Shown: positions 13,670 to 26,751 of the stretch, one piece after another
Layout of the letters: the number at the start of each line of letters is the position of its first letter
Numbering within the stretch: position 1 is the stretch's first letter
Assembly: GCA_023213395.1 (NCBI GenBank)
Contig: CM041465.1
Span: 227,609,741-227,673,740 of the forward strand
Direction of reading: 5' to 3'
DNA length: 64,000 nucleotides
DNA from: Cycas panzhihuaensis
Lineage: Eukaryota > Cycadophyta
The notes under the pieces: model-generated
Seen by the model: the letters and a program-made list of their open reading frames with translations, nothing else
The model's database searches: none
What the model was told of the DNA's origin: nothing
Program-made: the position numbers and the translations under genes

Positions 13670-14905
13670 CTTCTGATGATCCATGGTATGGAGAAATTAT
13701 ATTATATCTCCATGATCAATCTTTCTCTTCTCTTGCTATATTAAAGAAGAGAAGATAAATCTAAGCTATTGCAAGGCAATACCTTTTTCTTAATAACATT
13801 TTGTATAAGTATTCTTTTAATGGAAATCTACTGATATGCCTTTCTCTTGATGAATTATTAGTTGCCCTAATAGAATCCTATGAAGGAACATGTGGTGGGC
13901 ATTTTGATGGCTGATTTATGGCCTAATGTATACTTTGTATGGGCTATTATTAGCCTACCTTATTTAAAGATGCTTATTCTTACATCCAAAAATACCAAAA
14001 GTGTTAATCCTATATAACATTAATATATAAACTTGCATAAGAAATAAAGTCAACAGTTTCACCTTGTCCTTTTTCCCAATGGGATCTCAATCTCATTAGT
14101 TAGATTATTCTAACATCGTCTAGTGGGCATGAATTTATCCTAATTAAAACTGAATATTTTATGAAATAGAGTGAATTTTATCCCATTAAATATTGCTACT
14201 AAGGAAATTCTTACCACGTTTATATTTTAGCATATTATTTGTAGATTTAAGGTGCTAGATGTTATCATTACTAATAGTGGGACTTTATTCTGTAATCCCC
14301 ATGTCAGTTAATTGTATAGTAAATTCCATATCATTCATAGGATATTTGCCCCTTATCATCCTCAGGAAAATGGTCAAGTGGAAGCTTTTAATAAAATATT
14401 AGCTAAGATTTTGGATAAGATAGTTGCTACCTCTCATAGGGATTGGGACATTCAATTATTTCCAATATTATGGGTCTATAAGACCTCTATTAGGAATGCC
14501 ACTAACATGATTCCATTTTATATTATTTATGATGTCGAGGCCATTCTCCTATTAGAGGTTGAGATTCCTTCTTTACATGTATCCTTAAAGGAGTTTACTG
14601 ATGAAGAATTCCAAAGAGAAACACATCTCTTGAAACTTGAGAAATTAAATGAGACTCATTTGCAAGCATTGCAAAATAATATGGCATCTAAGGCTAAGGT
14701 CCAAGCTACATATGATAGACAGCTTAGACCCAAGAGGTTCAATGTTAGTAATAACATGTTAAAGTTAGAATATTTACACTATAAGCAACGTAAATTTTCT
14801 CTGAAGTGGATAGGACCCTTTTTAGTAATTGAAGATCTGACTAACAGAGCTTATCAGATTTTGGAATTAGAAGGATTAGAATTTAGAAGGCCTATTAATT
14901 CTTAA
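13670..14905 (+). pseudogene. Tat Gypsy integrase, copy C (broken)
   Basis: Inserts element DNA into the genome. The HHCC zinc-binding region is visible at about 13870-14000 (GTCGGHFDG, then MGYYWP-like and YIQKYQK). The core domain follows at about 14040-14400, with many stops. The open frame 14312-14905 contains APYHPQENGQVEAFNKIL with the catalytic Glu, DWDIQLFPILWVYKTS, and LLLEVEIPSLHVSL. It ends with the C-terminal KWIGPFLVIEDL and LEFRRPINS typical of Tat/Ogre integrases. The first catalytic Asp region (about 14090) and the D-N-G segment (about 14270) are decayed. Polyprotein reading ends at 14905. Confidence 0.9.
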
Positions 14906-14954
14906 TATCTAAGAAACTTTTACACCTAATAGCACACACTTATCCCCTCTACAA

Positions 14955-15011
14955 GGAGGATAAACTATGGCTCTGAAACATTTTCTTTTCCTAATAAGCT
15001 AAAACTATGGG
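14955..15011 (+). repeat. Recurrent ATGAG..TAAACTATG motif, post-integrase pair
   Basis: AGGAGGATAAACTATGG (14955-14971) and TAATAAGCTAAAACTATGG (about 14992-15010), within 110 bp of the integrase stop. The same motif follows integrase in Tat-2 (33646) and marks the deletion point in copy D (51928). Confidence 0.7.
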
Positions 15012-15950
15012 CAATCCCTTCTTCTTTTTAGTCTCTTCTTGCTTTCTATTAACCATTACTTTATTTTTATAAGAGATCCTACTCATGATTGTGCAAGCCT
15101 TTTGCTCTTTTTAGCATCTATATTGATCATGAGCCTTCTATCACCATATTTAGATCTTGTCCTCTTTTGAGTTCTGTACTCAAAGAAGAATTTAAGCCCC
15201 CAGCTTTATCGTATTTTTATCTTGGAAAGAGAAATACTTTTGTTAGCTTCATACATTTGGTTATTAGTTGACATCATACTTTTATTTACTAGTACTTTAC
15301 CTCGAGGATTCCTTTTTGGTCATATATCACCTATTGTCTCTGATTATTTTCATTATCCTTAGTTTTCTCTATTAATCTTTTGAAGTGGATACTCATTCTT
15401 CTGCCTTTCCTTTATGTTTGGAGACACCATAATTTTGATCTCATCTTTTCTTGTGATTTGATCCTTAAGGAGATTGATTTCTTTTATTTAGATTCTGTTA
15501 AAAAATATAAATCTTTACTATGTTAAGTGAAAGAATTTCATAGTTGGATGATTATGGTTTCCTTCTTGTTAAGAAAAAAAGGGAAAGTAAAGTAAAAAAA
15601 AAAGGTGAAAGTTAAATATAAGAAAAAAGGAAGTATATTGTTATCATCCTCTCATAATATAGGGCAAGTTGCATGATGGCTTCATCCTCACCTATCTATC
15701 TATAGGTCAAGTTTATTTGGATGAGTCATTCAAGATTTTTAGATCTAACTACTTAGGTCCACTGTAGCCTTAGTTATGATTGAACTCTACTTAACACCTT
15801 ACCAGTATTGATCATAATCATTCTAATTATATTTCTTCTTTTTCTTCACCATAGCCAGAATTAATGTTATTTATTATCGTCTCCTTATTAATTGATTCCT
15901 ACACCTTTCTCTATTGATCACACCATCTCCAATCTTTGATCCTATCATTT
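15012..15950 (+). other. Spacer between integrase and second RNase H, copy C
   Basis: AT-rich spacer without a recognised gene. Parts match copy D 52100-53040 (for example the segment with TTTTGAGTTCTGTACTC at about 15168 and its counterpart at about 52214), so the spacer is inherited. Many short open frames but no domain. Confidence 0.6.
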
Positions 15951-15954
15951 TCAT

Positions 15955-16350
15955 AGCATTGAGTATATTCACTAATGGAGGTAGTAAGAGAAATCTAGGA
16001 CTGTATGCTTTTATGTGGATGATTTATAACTAATTAAGAAGTCCTCTTCTTTCCCTGGGATCTTTTACACCTAGGTAAACCAATAATAAAGTTGAATACC
16101 TTGCTATTATAGGAGTCTTATTTGATATTTCTTACTTTTACTTTGGACCTATTACTATATGTGTCGACTCTTAGGTTGTAGTCTATTAATTGGTTAGGAT
16201 GTATCAGGTTCACTCTCTATAACTCCATCTTCTCCATCATTAGGCTTCATGATTGTTGTCTATTTTTTCTTTAGTTACCATTCAGTATATCCCTCATTCC
16301 TTTAATCTTGAAACTGACACTCTTATTTTCTCTATCTTTGATGATCATTT
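15955..16350 (+). pseudogene. Additional RNase H downstream of integrase, copy C (broken)
   Basis: A second, archaeal-type RNase H-like domain located after integrase. Reading with stops ignored: FTNGGSKRNLG (about 15968), TNNKVEYLAIIGVL (about 16080-16120), ITICVDS then VVVY (about 16150-16180), and QYIPHSFNLETDTL (about 16284-16325). These correspond to the four sequence blocks of the fold: DG, NNxAEY, DSQ and HIPxxxNxxAD. The first catalytic Asp is Asn here. The Glu (VEY), the middle Asp and the last Asp are still present. Stops lie between the blocks. Related copies are at 37470-37920 and 53045-53440. Confidence 0.75.
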
Positions 16351-16416
16351 TAGTTGAATTTCATCTTTTAATTTAGGGACACCTCTCACTGTAGTATAAA
16401 TATAAACTACCACTCT

Positions 16417-16435
16417 ATAATGAGTATAAACTATT
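16417..16435 (+). repeat. Recurrent motif after second RNase H, copy C
   Basis: ATAATGAGTATAAACTATT; a further degenerate copy, AAATGAGTATAAATTATC, lies at 16941-16958. With 14955-15011 these bracket the second RNase H of copy C. Confidence 0.65.
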
Positions 16436-17102
<667 letters not shown>

Positions 17103-17172
17103 AAAACTGCAAAAAAAGAAGAGAAAAATGATAAAATTATTATATATTTCATTAGACTATCAAGCTAATGGA

Positions 17173-17576
17173 TGGGACGTTTCTTCTCACCAACACTCTT
17201 TAGATAACAGAGAATTGATAATCACAGTAGCATCTTCTTATCCAATAGAGTAAACAAATTAACCAAGAGTTTCATAGGAATACTAGAGTGTTAAATAATC
17301 ACTAAAGATAGAAAGTACCGCAACACAATCTTTATAAAATATTCTATCAAGATAATCAACATTGATAATTTATGACCCTTATATAGATAAAAGAGGGTCT
17401 TATACATGTAATCCTATTGGCATCCTAAGCGGCCTTACATTCTATTAGATGGTAGTGACCAAGTATACCATTGGCCAGCTTGATGGCATATGCACGAAGT
17501 TCCATAATTAACCTTATCTCGATAGCTCTCTGTATACTAGTGGTTTATATAACTTATCCAGATAAGTTATGTAACA
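17173..17576 (-). repeat. Chromovirus 3' LTR
   Basis: 404 bp, aligned base for base with 23435-23686 plus 41931-42087. By eye there are about 39 differences over about 403 positions, mostly transitions. Read on the minus strand it starts TGTTACATAAC (from 17576) and ends GTCCCA. Confidence 0.92.
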
Positions 17577-17589
17577 GGTCCCCTCCTCT

Positions 17590-17712
17590 AAGATGTCGAG
17601 TCCTCGAGGCATGTGAGATGTGGGTGCTCTTTGATAAACTCCTCAGACTCCCAAGTAGCTTCATCAGAGTTGTAGCCTGTCCACTATATCAAATATTCTA
17701 AAATGGACCAAT
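17590..17712 (-). pseudogene. Chromodomain of chromovirus integrase
   Basis: On the minus strand the sequence reads ILEYLI, stop, then WTGYNSDEATWESEEFIKEH followed by PHLTCLEDS. This is a chromodomain core: aromatic Y and W cage positions, then EATWE, then a C-terminal helix. In chromoviruses it sits at the integrase C-terminus and is thought to direct insertion to modified chromatin. The stop between I and W corresponds to CAG to TAG, judging from the usual Q/K-W in this place. It lies next to the 3' LTR, as expected. Confidence 0.88.
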
Positions 17713-18870
17713 TTTAGAGATGGTATTATTTGGTAGCTAGTACACATTCTAGAGGTATGGACAAGGTTTTCTCTTCATCCAAAATTGGAAGGGTTGTCTA
17801 AGGAATATGGGTTTTGCTTAAACACTTCTGAAGACAGGAGACATGAAAAATATTATGAATATTTATGGTAGGGGGAAGGTCGAGAGCATATGCAACTTTG
17901 CCAATGCATTTAAGGACTTTATAGGGGCCATAATATCGAGGGCTAAGTTTGTGGTTCTTATGATGGTGAAGGGATTGTTGCTTATAAGGTTGGAGACAAA
18001 GAAATATAAGATCACTAATATTGAAGGAGTGATAAGAGTGATGGCAGTTTGCTAATTATTTCATTCGATTTTGGGCCATGGATAGGTTTTGTTTAAGGGT
18101 GTGGAGAATTTAGTCCCTATACTGTAATTTTTGTTGTACTACTACCGTGGTGGCTAAGGTGTGGTGGGATGATAGAGGATACTCATAGAGGGCTAAAAAT
18201 AGGGACATTTCAATGGATGAATGGTGTGAGGGGTTATACCAATACTCAGCTAAGGTTAGCTATGATGTCCATTTAAACTCGTGGTCAGATGTAAAGCAAC
18301 GTAAGTAGGTCTCCAGAGTTTTGTTAAGGACCTCAAATTGGCCATCGGTCTGTGGATGGTATGCTGAAGTCATGTTGAATGATGTTCCTGATGTGCGGAA
18401 TAGCTCCTGCTAAAAGGAGCTAATGAATTTAGGGTCGCCGTCACATACAATGATGGATGGAAAATCATACAAATGAAATATTGTCTAGATGTAAATGTCA
18501 ATGATCCATGGAGCTTTATAGGTTGTGTGGACAGGTAAGAAGTGGGCATATTTTATCAACCTATATATGACTACTACAATGGAGTTAGATCTGGCAGACA
18601 GTAGTAGGCCCTTTATAAAGTCCATAGTAATATCTTGCCATTTACCTTGTGGGATGTCCAATGGTTGAAAGAGGCCTAGTTGGGGTTTTGTATCTGCTTT
18701 GTTACATTGGCATGTGTCACATTCTGAGATAAAGGTAAGGATGGTAGATTTCATTTCTAGCCAAAAGAAATTAGAACATATCCAACGATAAGTTTTATCA
18801 AAACCAGAATGACCACCAAGAGGAGAAAAATGATATTCTGATAAAATTTGTGGGATAAAAGTTGATTAGG
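17713..18870 (-). pseudogene. Chromovirus integrase (broken)
   Basis: Visible on the minus strand: GGHSGFDKTYRW (zinc-binding His region, about 18825-18790), then ECDTCQCNKADTKPQLGLFQ and MDFIKGLLLS in the frame 18485-18754, with the first catalytic Asp in MDF. RLIKYAHFLP follows, then IIVCDGDPKF (second Asp, about 18440) and [18 protein letters not shown] (Glu, about 18340). Then come the YGPYKVLKCIGKVAYALDLP barrel (about 17880) and the FHVSCLQKCL linker. This is a canonical chromovirus order. Stops interrupt several segments. Confidence 0.92.
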
Positions 18871-18999
18871 GATGTACAAATATGCGATTTTAGTATAAGA
18901 GAAGATTATTATAGATGGACTAATGCTTATAAATGTGGATCTTATTAGACCAATGTGTAAAATCAGATTGGGTTTGGTTAGCCGTGGCTAAATCCTATA

Positions 19000-20480
19000 T
19001 CCATGTTGGTTATGGGGAAGAAATGACATGAATGGTAGGGTCCTCAGTGTGACCAATGTTATCGTCAAGTGTAGGTGAAGGTAGCCTCAAGAGAGAAGCT
19101 ACCACAATGTTATCTTTCCCCTTTTTATATGTGATTATAAAATTAAAAACTTAGAGGTGGTCGATCCATTTAGCCTGCTCTTCTGCGAGGACTAGTTGAT
19201 CTAGTAAGGGATGAAGGCTATGATGATTAGTGAGGATAGTAAATTTAGAACCAAGTAGATACTGTCATCACTTGTCAATAACATGGAGGATGACCCACAT
19301 TTTTTTTTGATAGGTAGACATTCTACACTCATGATCTTTGAGTTTTTGACTTTTAAAGGTAATGGGGTGGAAGTCCTGCATTAAGACTACACCCAATCCA
19401 AACCTGGAGACATCACATTCTAGTTGGAAATGCTGAGAAAAGTTAGGAGAGGCCAAAACCAGGGTGGTTGTCATGACCTCCTTTAGATGGAGGAAGGCCT
19501 CATTAGCTGAGGGGGACCATTGGAAGGAATCCTTTTGAAGTAAGTGGGTTAAGGGGGTGGTTAATGTGGCATAATTTTGAATGAATTGACAATAGAATCT
19601 GGTAAGTCCTAGGAAAGCTTGCAATTGGGTCAAGGTTTTTGGGGTTGGCCAATTAGTGATGACAAAGATTTTATCGGGATCCACCTGAACCCCTGCAAAG
19701 GATATAATATGACCAAGGTATTGTAGTTCAGATTTCCTAAACTCACATTTAGAGAATTTAGCATACAATTTATTTTTAGCTAGGATTTGAAGGACCGTTT
19801 CTAGATGTGGGATGTGAGCAAGCATGTTTGAGCTATAGATAAGAATATCATCAAAGAAGACGATGATAAATTCTCGTAGGTATGGGGAAAAGATCTTGTT
19901 CATGAGGGCCTAAAAGGTGGTCAGAGCACTACATAGGATAAAGGGCATGACCTAGAACTCAAACTGACCATGGTGGGTTTGAAATGTTATTTTATGTTGA
20001 TCCTTTGGCAAGATAGGGATTAGGTAATATCCTGACTATAAATCAAGTTTGGTGAAAATTGCAGCCCCACAGATTTCATCTAACATATCATCAATTCATG
20101 GCGTGGGAAACTTGTTTTTTATGGTGATTTTATTGAGCATATGATAGTCAATGCAAAGTCAGAAAGAGCCATCCTTTTTACGAACTAAAATGATGGGTGT
20201 CGCATATAAGCTTTTAGTAGGTTGGATGATACCCATATCTAGCAATTCCCTTGTGATTTTTTTGATTTCATTTTTCTGGAAATAGGAGTTCCTATATGGT
20301 AAAAGGCTAATCGGGTCATGTGTATTTTGTAACTCAATAGTATGGTAAAAGCCTCAATCAGGTTGGGGGCTAGCAGGTAATGGAGAAAATACCGATTGGT
20401 ATCGATCTAATACTTGTTGGATATCAGGGTGGATACCCGAAGGGGCCTGGATATGGTTAAGACGAATGATGTATCCTATG
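19000..20480 (-). pseudogene. Chromovirus reverse transcriptase and RNase H (broken)
   Basis: The longest frame (19268-19903, minus) contains IIVFFDDILIYS with an intact RT catalytic DD. It continues with KLYAKFSKCEF, YLGHIIS, PDKIFVITNWPTPK and FLGLTRFYC, then the RNase H start (LECDVSRFGLGVVLMQ) and MSTYQKKMW. RNase H continues to about 19100 with YLLGSKF and LTNHHSLHPLL. The N-terminal part of RT (about 19920-20480) is in other frames with stops (for example the HHGQFEF segment near 19970). The catalytic positions D-D of RT and D of LECD are retained even though the gene as a whole is broken. Confidence 0.93.
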
Positions 20481-20559
20481 TTACCATTGAGTTGGTGGCA
20501 CATTCAGGTGGGTGAGATTACTTTGTTTGAGAGGGCTTGCATCCCATAAAGTTTATGAG

Positions 20560-20990
20560 AGTGGCCCATGTGATCTTTGAACATAATGAAGGGGGCCATA
20601 GGTGAGTTATTGGTGCTATAAGTTCCTAGAGTCTGGAGCCATTATATGCCAAGAATTGCATATGACCCACTGATAGACAAGGCATAAAAATCAGAGACAA
20701 GGGTATATGAGCCAATGTAGACCGTGAAGTTTTTTATTGTTCTAGCACAATGGAGAGTGTGATGACTTGGTAAGTAGCAAGTAAAGCCTATTTTAGGTTC
20801 TATGTAAAGATTCAACTATCGAGCAATGGAGATATCGATAAAATTTAGTGACACACCACCATCAATCAAAATGGTAATTAGGGTTTTCCTAAGTATTCTC
20901 TTAACTTGAAGTGGTTCAGAATATGTAATGGAGGTAACCGTTGATAAGAAAACTTCAGGCTCAAGGTTTGGGAGCAACTCATCAGTAGGG
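20560..20990 (-). pseudogene. Chromovirus aspartic protease (broken)
   Basis: Minus-strand reading shows ILIDGGVSLNFID (about 20880-20840), where the active-site D-[ST]-G is D-G-G. Further on comes GSYAILGI, stop, WLQTLG (about 20670-20630), the second half of the fold (VLGxxWLxxLG). It sits between the gag zinc knuckle and RT as expected. Confidence 0.82.
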
Positions 20991-21059
20991 TGGTCTTAGG
21001 ATTCATCACCATATTTATGCTTAGTCTCGAGATCATCTTCTAAAGATAAGTCTAGGTCA

Positions 21060-22096
21060 ATTATGAAGACCATCTTCCTGGCTTTGCAGATTTTATTATG
21101 ACCAGTGGTCCATTTTCTAGAACATTACATACATAGACTAGCTTCCTAATAACATTGTGCCTCTACTGGAGTGATGTGTATGGACTTCGAAGATGGTTCC
21201 TCTGTGCGTTGCTCAAGGGATGTAGCTGGGGAGTCTTTTGGTCATGGGTGCGATCATTAGTAGTTAGTTGGACATGGTCTTTGGGACCAGACCATATCAA
21301 CTTATCAAGATCATGAAAGCTAAGTGGAGTCTCATCTGAATGAAGGAGGTCTTTCGGCGGTAAACTCTACTTCTACTGCTTTAGCTATATTAATTATATC
21401 TTTTACAGTAGATAGGAAGACTGTCTTCGGGTACATTTGGATACATTCTTTAAGCCCAGACACATACATATCTATCTCTATCTATTTATCAAGTTGCTTA
21501 TTAACCCAATTACATAAAGATTAGAACTCATCAGTGTAAACTTCAATAGAGGATACTTGCTTTAAACGTGTTAGCTATGTTAAAAAATATTGGTTCCAAG
21601 TGTCTTCATACTGCTCAAAGTGTGGCTAAGACTGGCTAGACGGGTACTCCTGCTTCCACCATCAAAACCAATGATGTGCTTTCCCATCTAAGTAGATGGA
21701 AGCAAATTTAAGTTGTTCATTTACTGACATTGGGTTGAATGTAAAGTAGGACTCTAGCTTGCTAATCCAACTTTATGCACTATCCCTATTGAGATCTAGA
21801 TCAAATATGGGTATGTTGATCTTATGATGAAATGGCTACTGTTAACATGGAGGTAGAGGCATGATTTATTGCTGTGTTAGGCCAACTAGCGGTGGAGGAG
21901 AGGAGTTGTTCGGCTTCTTAATTATATTTTGGACATCATCATGGGATGCTAGGTTTGACAGCCTTGAGTTGAATTCTTCTCGCATAGTAGCTACTTCATT
22001 TTTAACCTCCTCGTATATGTGGGTGAAATCCTCCTTGATATTGGTGATGTAGGTCTCAAGTGCTGAGATTTTATCATTGTTGCTATGAGGATCCAT
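21060..22096 (-). pseudogene. gag: Chromovirus gag (broken)
   Basis: The start codon at 22096 (minus) opens MDPHSNNDKISALETYITNI and a predicted coiled-coil stretch (EEVKNEVATMREEF). The capsid region (about 21830-21330) reads FDLDLNRDSA, WISKLESYF, QLKFASIYLDGKAHHW and FEQYEDTW, then YVSGLKECIQ. This is the retrotransposon gag fold with the usual Gly-x-Ala-x-x-W element. A zinc knuckle with the order C-x2-C-x-..-TGH-x4-C is visible at about 21130-21080 with one stop. A frame from 22257 overlapping the start is a shadow. Confidence 0.88.
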
Positions 22097-23434
22097 GGAG
22101 AAAGGGCGTAAAGAGGCAGGAATAAGTAGAAAGAAGGGGAATGAATGAAGTGGAATAGATTAAGAAAGAACAGGACGTAAGTAAAGGGAGTTATTGAGGG
22201 AAAGAGAAGGGAGCAAAATAGGGAGATTGTGGGGTGTCTATAGGCTGTTAACCCCAAAGGAATTTACATAAACAAGATATTAGGTTCTCTCAAACAAGTG
22301 CAAAAAGCCCGTTCAAATGGGATATATAAAGTGTAAGGGGGGTGGGGGTGATGGGGCCTACTTGTGACCCGGTACTTAAAAAAAGTGAAAATTTTTGGTA
22401 TGTACCAACTTAGTGTAAATTAACCAGTACGATATGCTAATCAAAATGAGGTATATATTTGTAAGGGCAAATTTTCTCAAAATGAGGATTTTTTTTTTTT
22501 TTTTTTCCCTTTTCTTTTCTTTTCTTTGTTTTTTTTTTTTTTTTTTCTTCCTGTAGTGGGTCTCAATACGTTGACAGGTTCTGAGTTCAGTAGTAGGATG
22601 AATCTTTTTTTTTTTCTTTTTTTTTTCAAAATATGAGGTGACTTATAGTCTAAACCTAGAATATGTATACTAAGGTATCCTACCAACCACTAGACAAGGT
22701 GTGCTTGGTCTTATAGGCCTTCTAATAAACTGTAGAAGTTTGGGGTATGTAGCTTTGTGGTGCTAACCGCTAACCACTTCACTACAAGACTTCATCGGTC
22801 GATAGTTATGTATGCTAAGAAAGGATTGAGACCTGAAGGGATCCTCCTAAATACTCGAAGGTACATGGAGGCACACTTCTATAGTTGGGTTCTAACAGGT
22901 TTGACTCAGGAATGTTACTCTAATCCTCCACACAAAGGGTAGGAGGGCCACTATGTGCTTAGCCAGAATGACAAATCCCTGTGATATTTAAAGACCCCCA
23001 GTATAGAGTCTCTACCTAACTACTTAAGTAGCCACCCAATGGTGTTATCTACCCAAGAAAGGAGGTAGGAGGGAGAAAGGGTAGCCACCCAACAGTGTTA
23101 TCTGCCCAGGAATGGAGGTCGGAGGGAGAAAAGATAGCCATCTAGTAGTGTTATCCACCCTTTAGATATAAATCAATGTAGAAATTAAAATATAGAAATA
23201 AAACCAGATGAAAGATAAAGGATAAAGTACTAGCGTTACTTGGGAAAAGAATTTCGCTTTTCTCTTAACTCTTAGACTATCCTAGTACCATTCCTCAATC
23301 TTTGTGGAGAGAGTACTAAGTGAAGGTCTTTCTTTGATCTCTACTAGAGAGAGTACTCAATTTGATAGGAGAAAAAAATAAATTCTGATCTTTTGGGCAG
23401 CTTCCCATGATTGCAACACAACTCTGATACCACT
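22097..23434 (-). other. Chromovirus leader and primer binding site
   Basis: Untranslated leader between PBS (CTCTGATACCA at 23422-23432, the reverse complement of TGGTATCAGAG) and the gag start at 22096. It contains T-rich tracts (A-rich on the element strand) at 22487-22546 and 22603-22627, and the 53 bp tandem repeat at about 23035-23165. The sequence is shared with the truncated plus-strand fragment at 10639-11961. No coding region recognised. Confidence 0.85.
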
Positions 23435-23686
23435 TGGGATGTTTCTTCTCACTAACACTCTTCATATAACAGAGAATTGACAATCGTAGCAGCATCTTCT
23501 TATCCAATAGAGCAAACAAATTAACCAAGAGTTTCATAAGAATACCAGAGTGCTAAATGATCACCAAAGATAGAAAGTACCACAGTACAATCTTTATAAA
23601 ATGTTCTATTAAGATAATCAACATTTATAATTTATGACCCTTATATAGACAAAAGAGGGTCTTATACATGTAATCCTATTGGTAGT
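23435..23686 (-). repeat. Chromovirus 5' LTR, part 1
   Basis: First 252 bp (plus-strand order) of the right-hand LTR, next to the PBS. It breaks off after CCTATTGGTAGT, where Tat-2 starts with TGTTTG. The remainder is at 41931-42087. Confidence 0.92.
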
Positions 23687-26600
23687 TGTTTGCTGGCTAT
23701 TGAAAATGGATTCTTAGCAAGTCAACTTAGGTAAGTATAGGTATATTTCTTGCCTTTACCTTTGTTACTCTTATAGAAAGGTAAAGTGAAGAATCCCTTC
23801 ATTGCATGACTGATTGATGCATTTGAGTGATCATCTTACATCCATTGCTTGATCATATTGCTTGATACTCTTTCAGCCTATGGCAATCAGTGGGACATAC
23901 ATCCCCATGGCACTGCACAACTCTCTAATACACCTCTATATTGTCTTAGGCATCACTCAACCTGTGTGATCCATCAAACCCCTCTTTTGACACATCGTAG
24001 CCCTTAGCACCTCGCTAAGTGTGATTAGTACATTTTTATTCTAGTTATTAGTTTCCTGGGAGTCTTGCCGCTCTGGTACCCCATCTAATTTAGGTCATCC
24101 TCTTCACATGATTGTTCCTAGCCATCTAGATAGAGGCCTGACCCCTCCTAAGCCTGAGGTACCCTCTTTCAGGGCTTCCAGGCATCCATTTTTGTCATGC
24201 TTTTGTCTCTGTCACTGCACCAAGGCAAATGTCATGGTACAATGGTAAACTTTACGGTATGACAAAGTTTGTTATGGGGTGACTATCACTTAAATTTTTT
24301 AAAATCTACCATGGTAATTTTTACTTTTTTCATAAAATTGCCACATGGTTTTGACACTTCTTAAGTCCTACCCTAACCCTAATCGTCTATTCAGCCTAGG
24401 GTTAGGTATAAAGCCTAAAAGAACTTCATTTTTCTCCTCTTCTTCCACCTTCTCTTCTCTATTCTCCTTCTTTCATAGGTAATTTTCTATAGGAACGTCG
24501 TGTAACACATGAGTTCCCTATACTCCAGCTTGAGATCCACCATTTTTAGCTTAGATCAGTGGTAATAAGATCGCCAACAAACATCTTCAAGTAAGGATTC
24601 ACTCCAAATTTTGCCTCCGCATCCTTTCAATAAGTTCCAACAAGTTTATTTCTAGGTTGCAGCATCGTCCTAAGGACCCCCCTATAAGCATCTTAGATTT
24701 GTTATTTCCTACTATTTTTAGGGGTAGATCTACCTCAAACTCAGTCCAAAAGGTATTATCTCATTTTTGCTCCATTTCTTTCCTTTAAACTTTCTTATAA
24801 GAGGTTAGATTACCATTTTCTAGTACATACAAGAGGTAGTCCCTCCATTTCTTTCTTTTCTATCCACATCATCTTCCTACCCTCTCCTAGTTTTTTCTAA
24901 GGAGGCTACATGAGAGGATCCAAAAGAGCGAGAAAAAGAAGCCAAGGTAGGTTTTGTACCCAACTAGGCTTGCTCCTCAAGGGTAACCCCCTTCTCCTCT
25001 TTCCTCTCTTCCACTCATGCCTTTCTTGAGCTATTAAGGAGTCTTCAGGAATAGGTCAATGCTGGATATTAGAATATGTAGCCCCTTGTTGCACTATTTC
25101 CAGGCTTGAGCACCTCTCTTGGGCAGTTTTTCCAGCCCCAAATAGTATCTCTCATCCACCTTGGGTCTTGACTTGGCTAACATTACAATTTACTGCACGT
25201 AGCACACTTGCAACATAGGCAACATTTGTAAACCTCGTGCTATTTATTTCCCCTATATTTTATTGTCATTAGGCTATCCAAATTTGTTGTTTACTATGTC
25301 TAAGGATAGCGTCGAGGTGCACTTATTGGAGGGTTAGCCATTCTGAGGCTAACCTCCCCCATACCTTGTCTTGTTGTTGGTTTCTTAGGAGATGTAGAGT
25401 TGTTCTTTGGTTGGAAGATCACTTAGCTTGAAGTACTTTAACTTGCAGTATTTTTAGCATTTTACAATTATATATATTTGCTTGGCATTCTAGAAGCCCC
25501 TTGGGAAAGGGAAGAAAACCTTTATGATTATAGGTTTATCACGTTGTTCACTAAGAAGGGTAAACCGTAACAATTTAGGTACATTTCTTACCTTTCCTTT
25601 TCCTTAGTGACTTCAACTTTTGAATAGTTCCTTTTCCTTCATGTTGTTCTTACTTTCTTACTTTTGTTTTGGGGGAGGTAATGAAGCCCCTACTGTATTT
25701 GAGCATTGGAAGAGAAAAAGAAGAAGTAGGTGTGGCGTAAAGTGGAAACTCCATTTTAGTTGCATTATCTTTCCAAGTACACTACCTTCCTTTAGTGGGC
25801 CTTTTCTTGTTCTTTCAGTTTTGTATATTCGCATGAAAAGGACATAAAGGAATAAAGTAAAAGAGAACCAACTTGCATCATTCATTTGCACACTAGCTTA
25901 CACTTTAGGAAAGAGCATTTGATAGGAGGTATCCTCTTCCATCTTTCTCTTTGGTTGCATACAAGCCCCTAGGGTTTACCTTATTACCATGTATTTTGTA
26001 TGATACATTGGTTCATCTCTTTTCTTCCCTTTTCTCTTGGTTAAAGTGAAATGAGTATGAGGATTCTTGTTTGAGAGAAAATGAGAGAAAAAAGTGTATT
26101 TATTATCTTTTACACATATATGCTTTACTTACCCCTCGTTTGCATACATAAATACTTAGTCACCGTCTATTATTGCACATAGGAGGTTGACTCTCTCGTA
26201 CATAGGGTGGTAGGAACTTCTTCTGCCACCATTCTTTATCCCTCCAACACTCCCTTTAGGTGGGTTAGTTTAAGGAGGACTTATCCCTTAAGACCTCCTC
26301 CTTTTACCCCATCATACCTATACCAACTTGGTAACCTTATCACTCCCTCCTTTGGGCTAGTTTCGTGTGTAAGGTGGTTGCCCAATGCCACTCTAATAAA
26401 TGGATACCTCTTGTTGTATACTTACACACATCCCATCTACATCCCTTCATCTTTTATGAGAATCTGCTTCCTCATTAGGTCTTGCCCTCCCCTTCCGGCC
26501 ACCCGAGGATGGGAAGATCCCTATTTTGAGGTTACTCGGGCAACTAAGGATATCCCTCGCTTGTATTACCCTCCAGAATCAAAGACTAAGTTACTTAGAG

Positions 26601-26751
26601 GAAGTTGTGTACTATTCGTGGGTCCTGAATACATATTCTGATGCATGGATGCCCTATGTGGGTGCTTAGATTGACCCCTTCATTTTGGAGCCTTCCGTTG
26701 ACATTCCTAATCCCAACTAGGTGTAGTTACCATCCCATAGACATGATTCCA
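23687..26751 (+). repeat. Tat-2 5' LTR
   Basis: 3065 bp beginning TGTTTGCTGG and ending GATTCCA. It aligns throughout with 38830-41930. By eye the first ~430 bp carry about 67 differences, mostly transitions. A TATA-like box is at 24407. The 3' part holds a 144-codon open frame (26207-26641) that is only partly kept in the 3' LTR. Confidence 0.9.
24407..24413 (+). promoter_or_regulatory. TATA-like box in Tat-2 5' LTR
   Basis: TATAAAG within AGGGTTAGGTATAAAGCC, followed about 30 bp later by a pyrimidine-rich CTTCATTTTTCTCC. It is conserved in the 3' LTR at 39540-39546. If correct, U3 is about 720 bp and R-U5 about 2.3 kb. Confidence 0.6.

Noticed and set aside
17173-17576. Possible terminal inverted repeats of a DNA transposon
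   Set aside because: The two copies are in direct orientation and flanked by PBS and chromodomain; they are LTRs.
22477-22686. Lys-rich minus-strand frame
   Set aside because: Produced by the A-rich leader tracts of the chromovirus.
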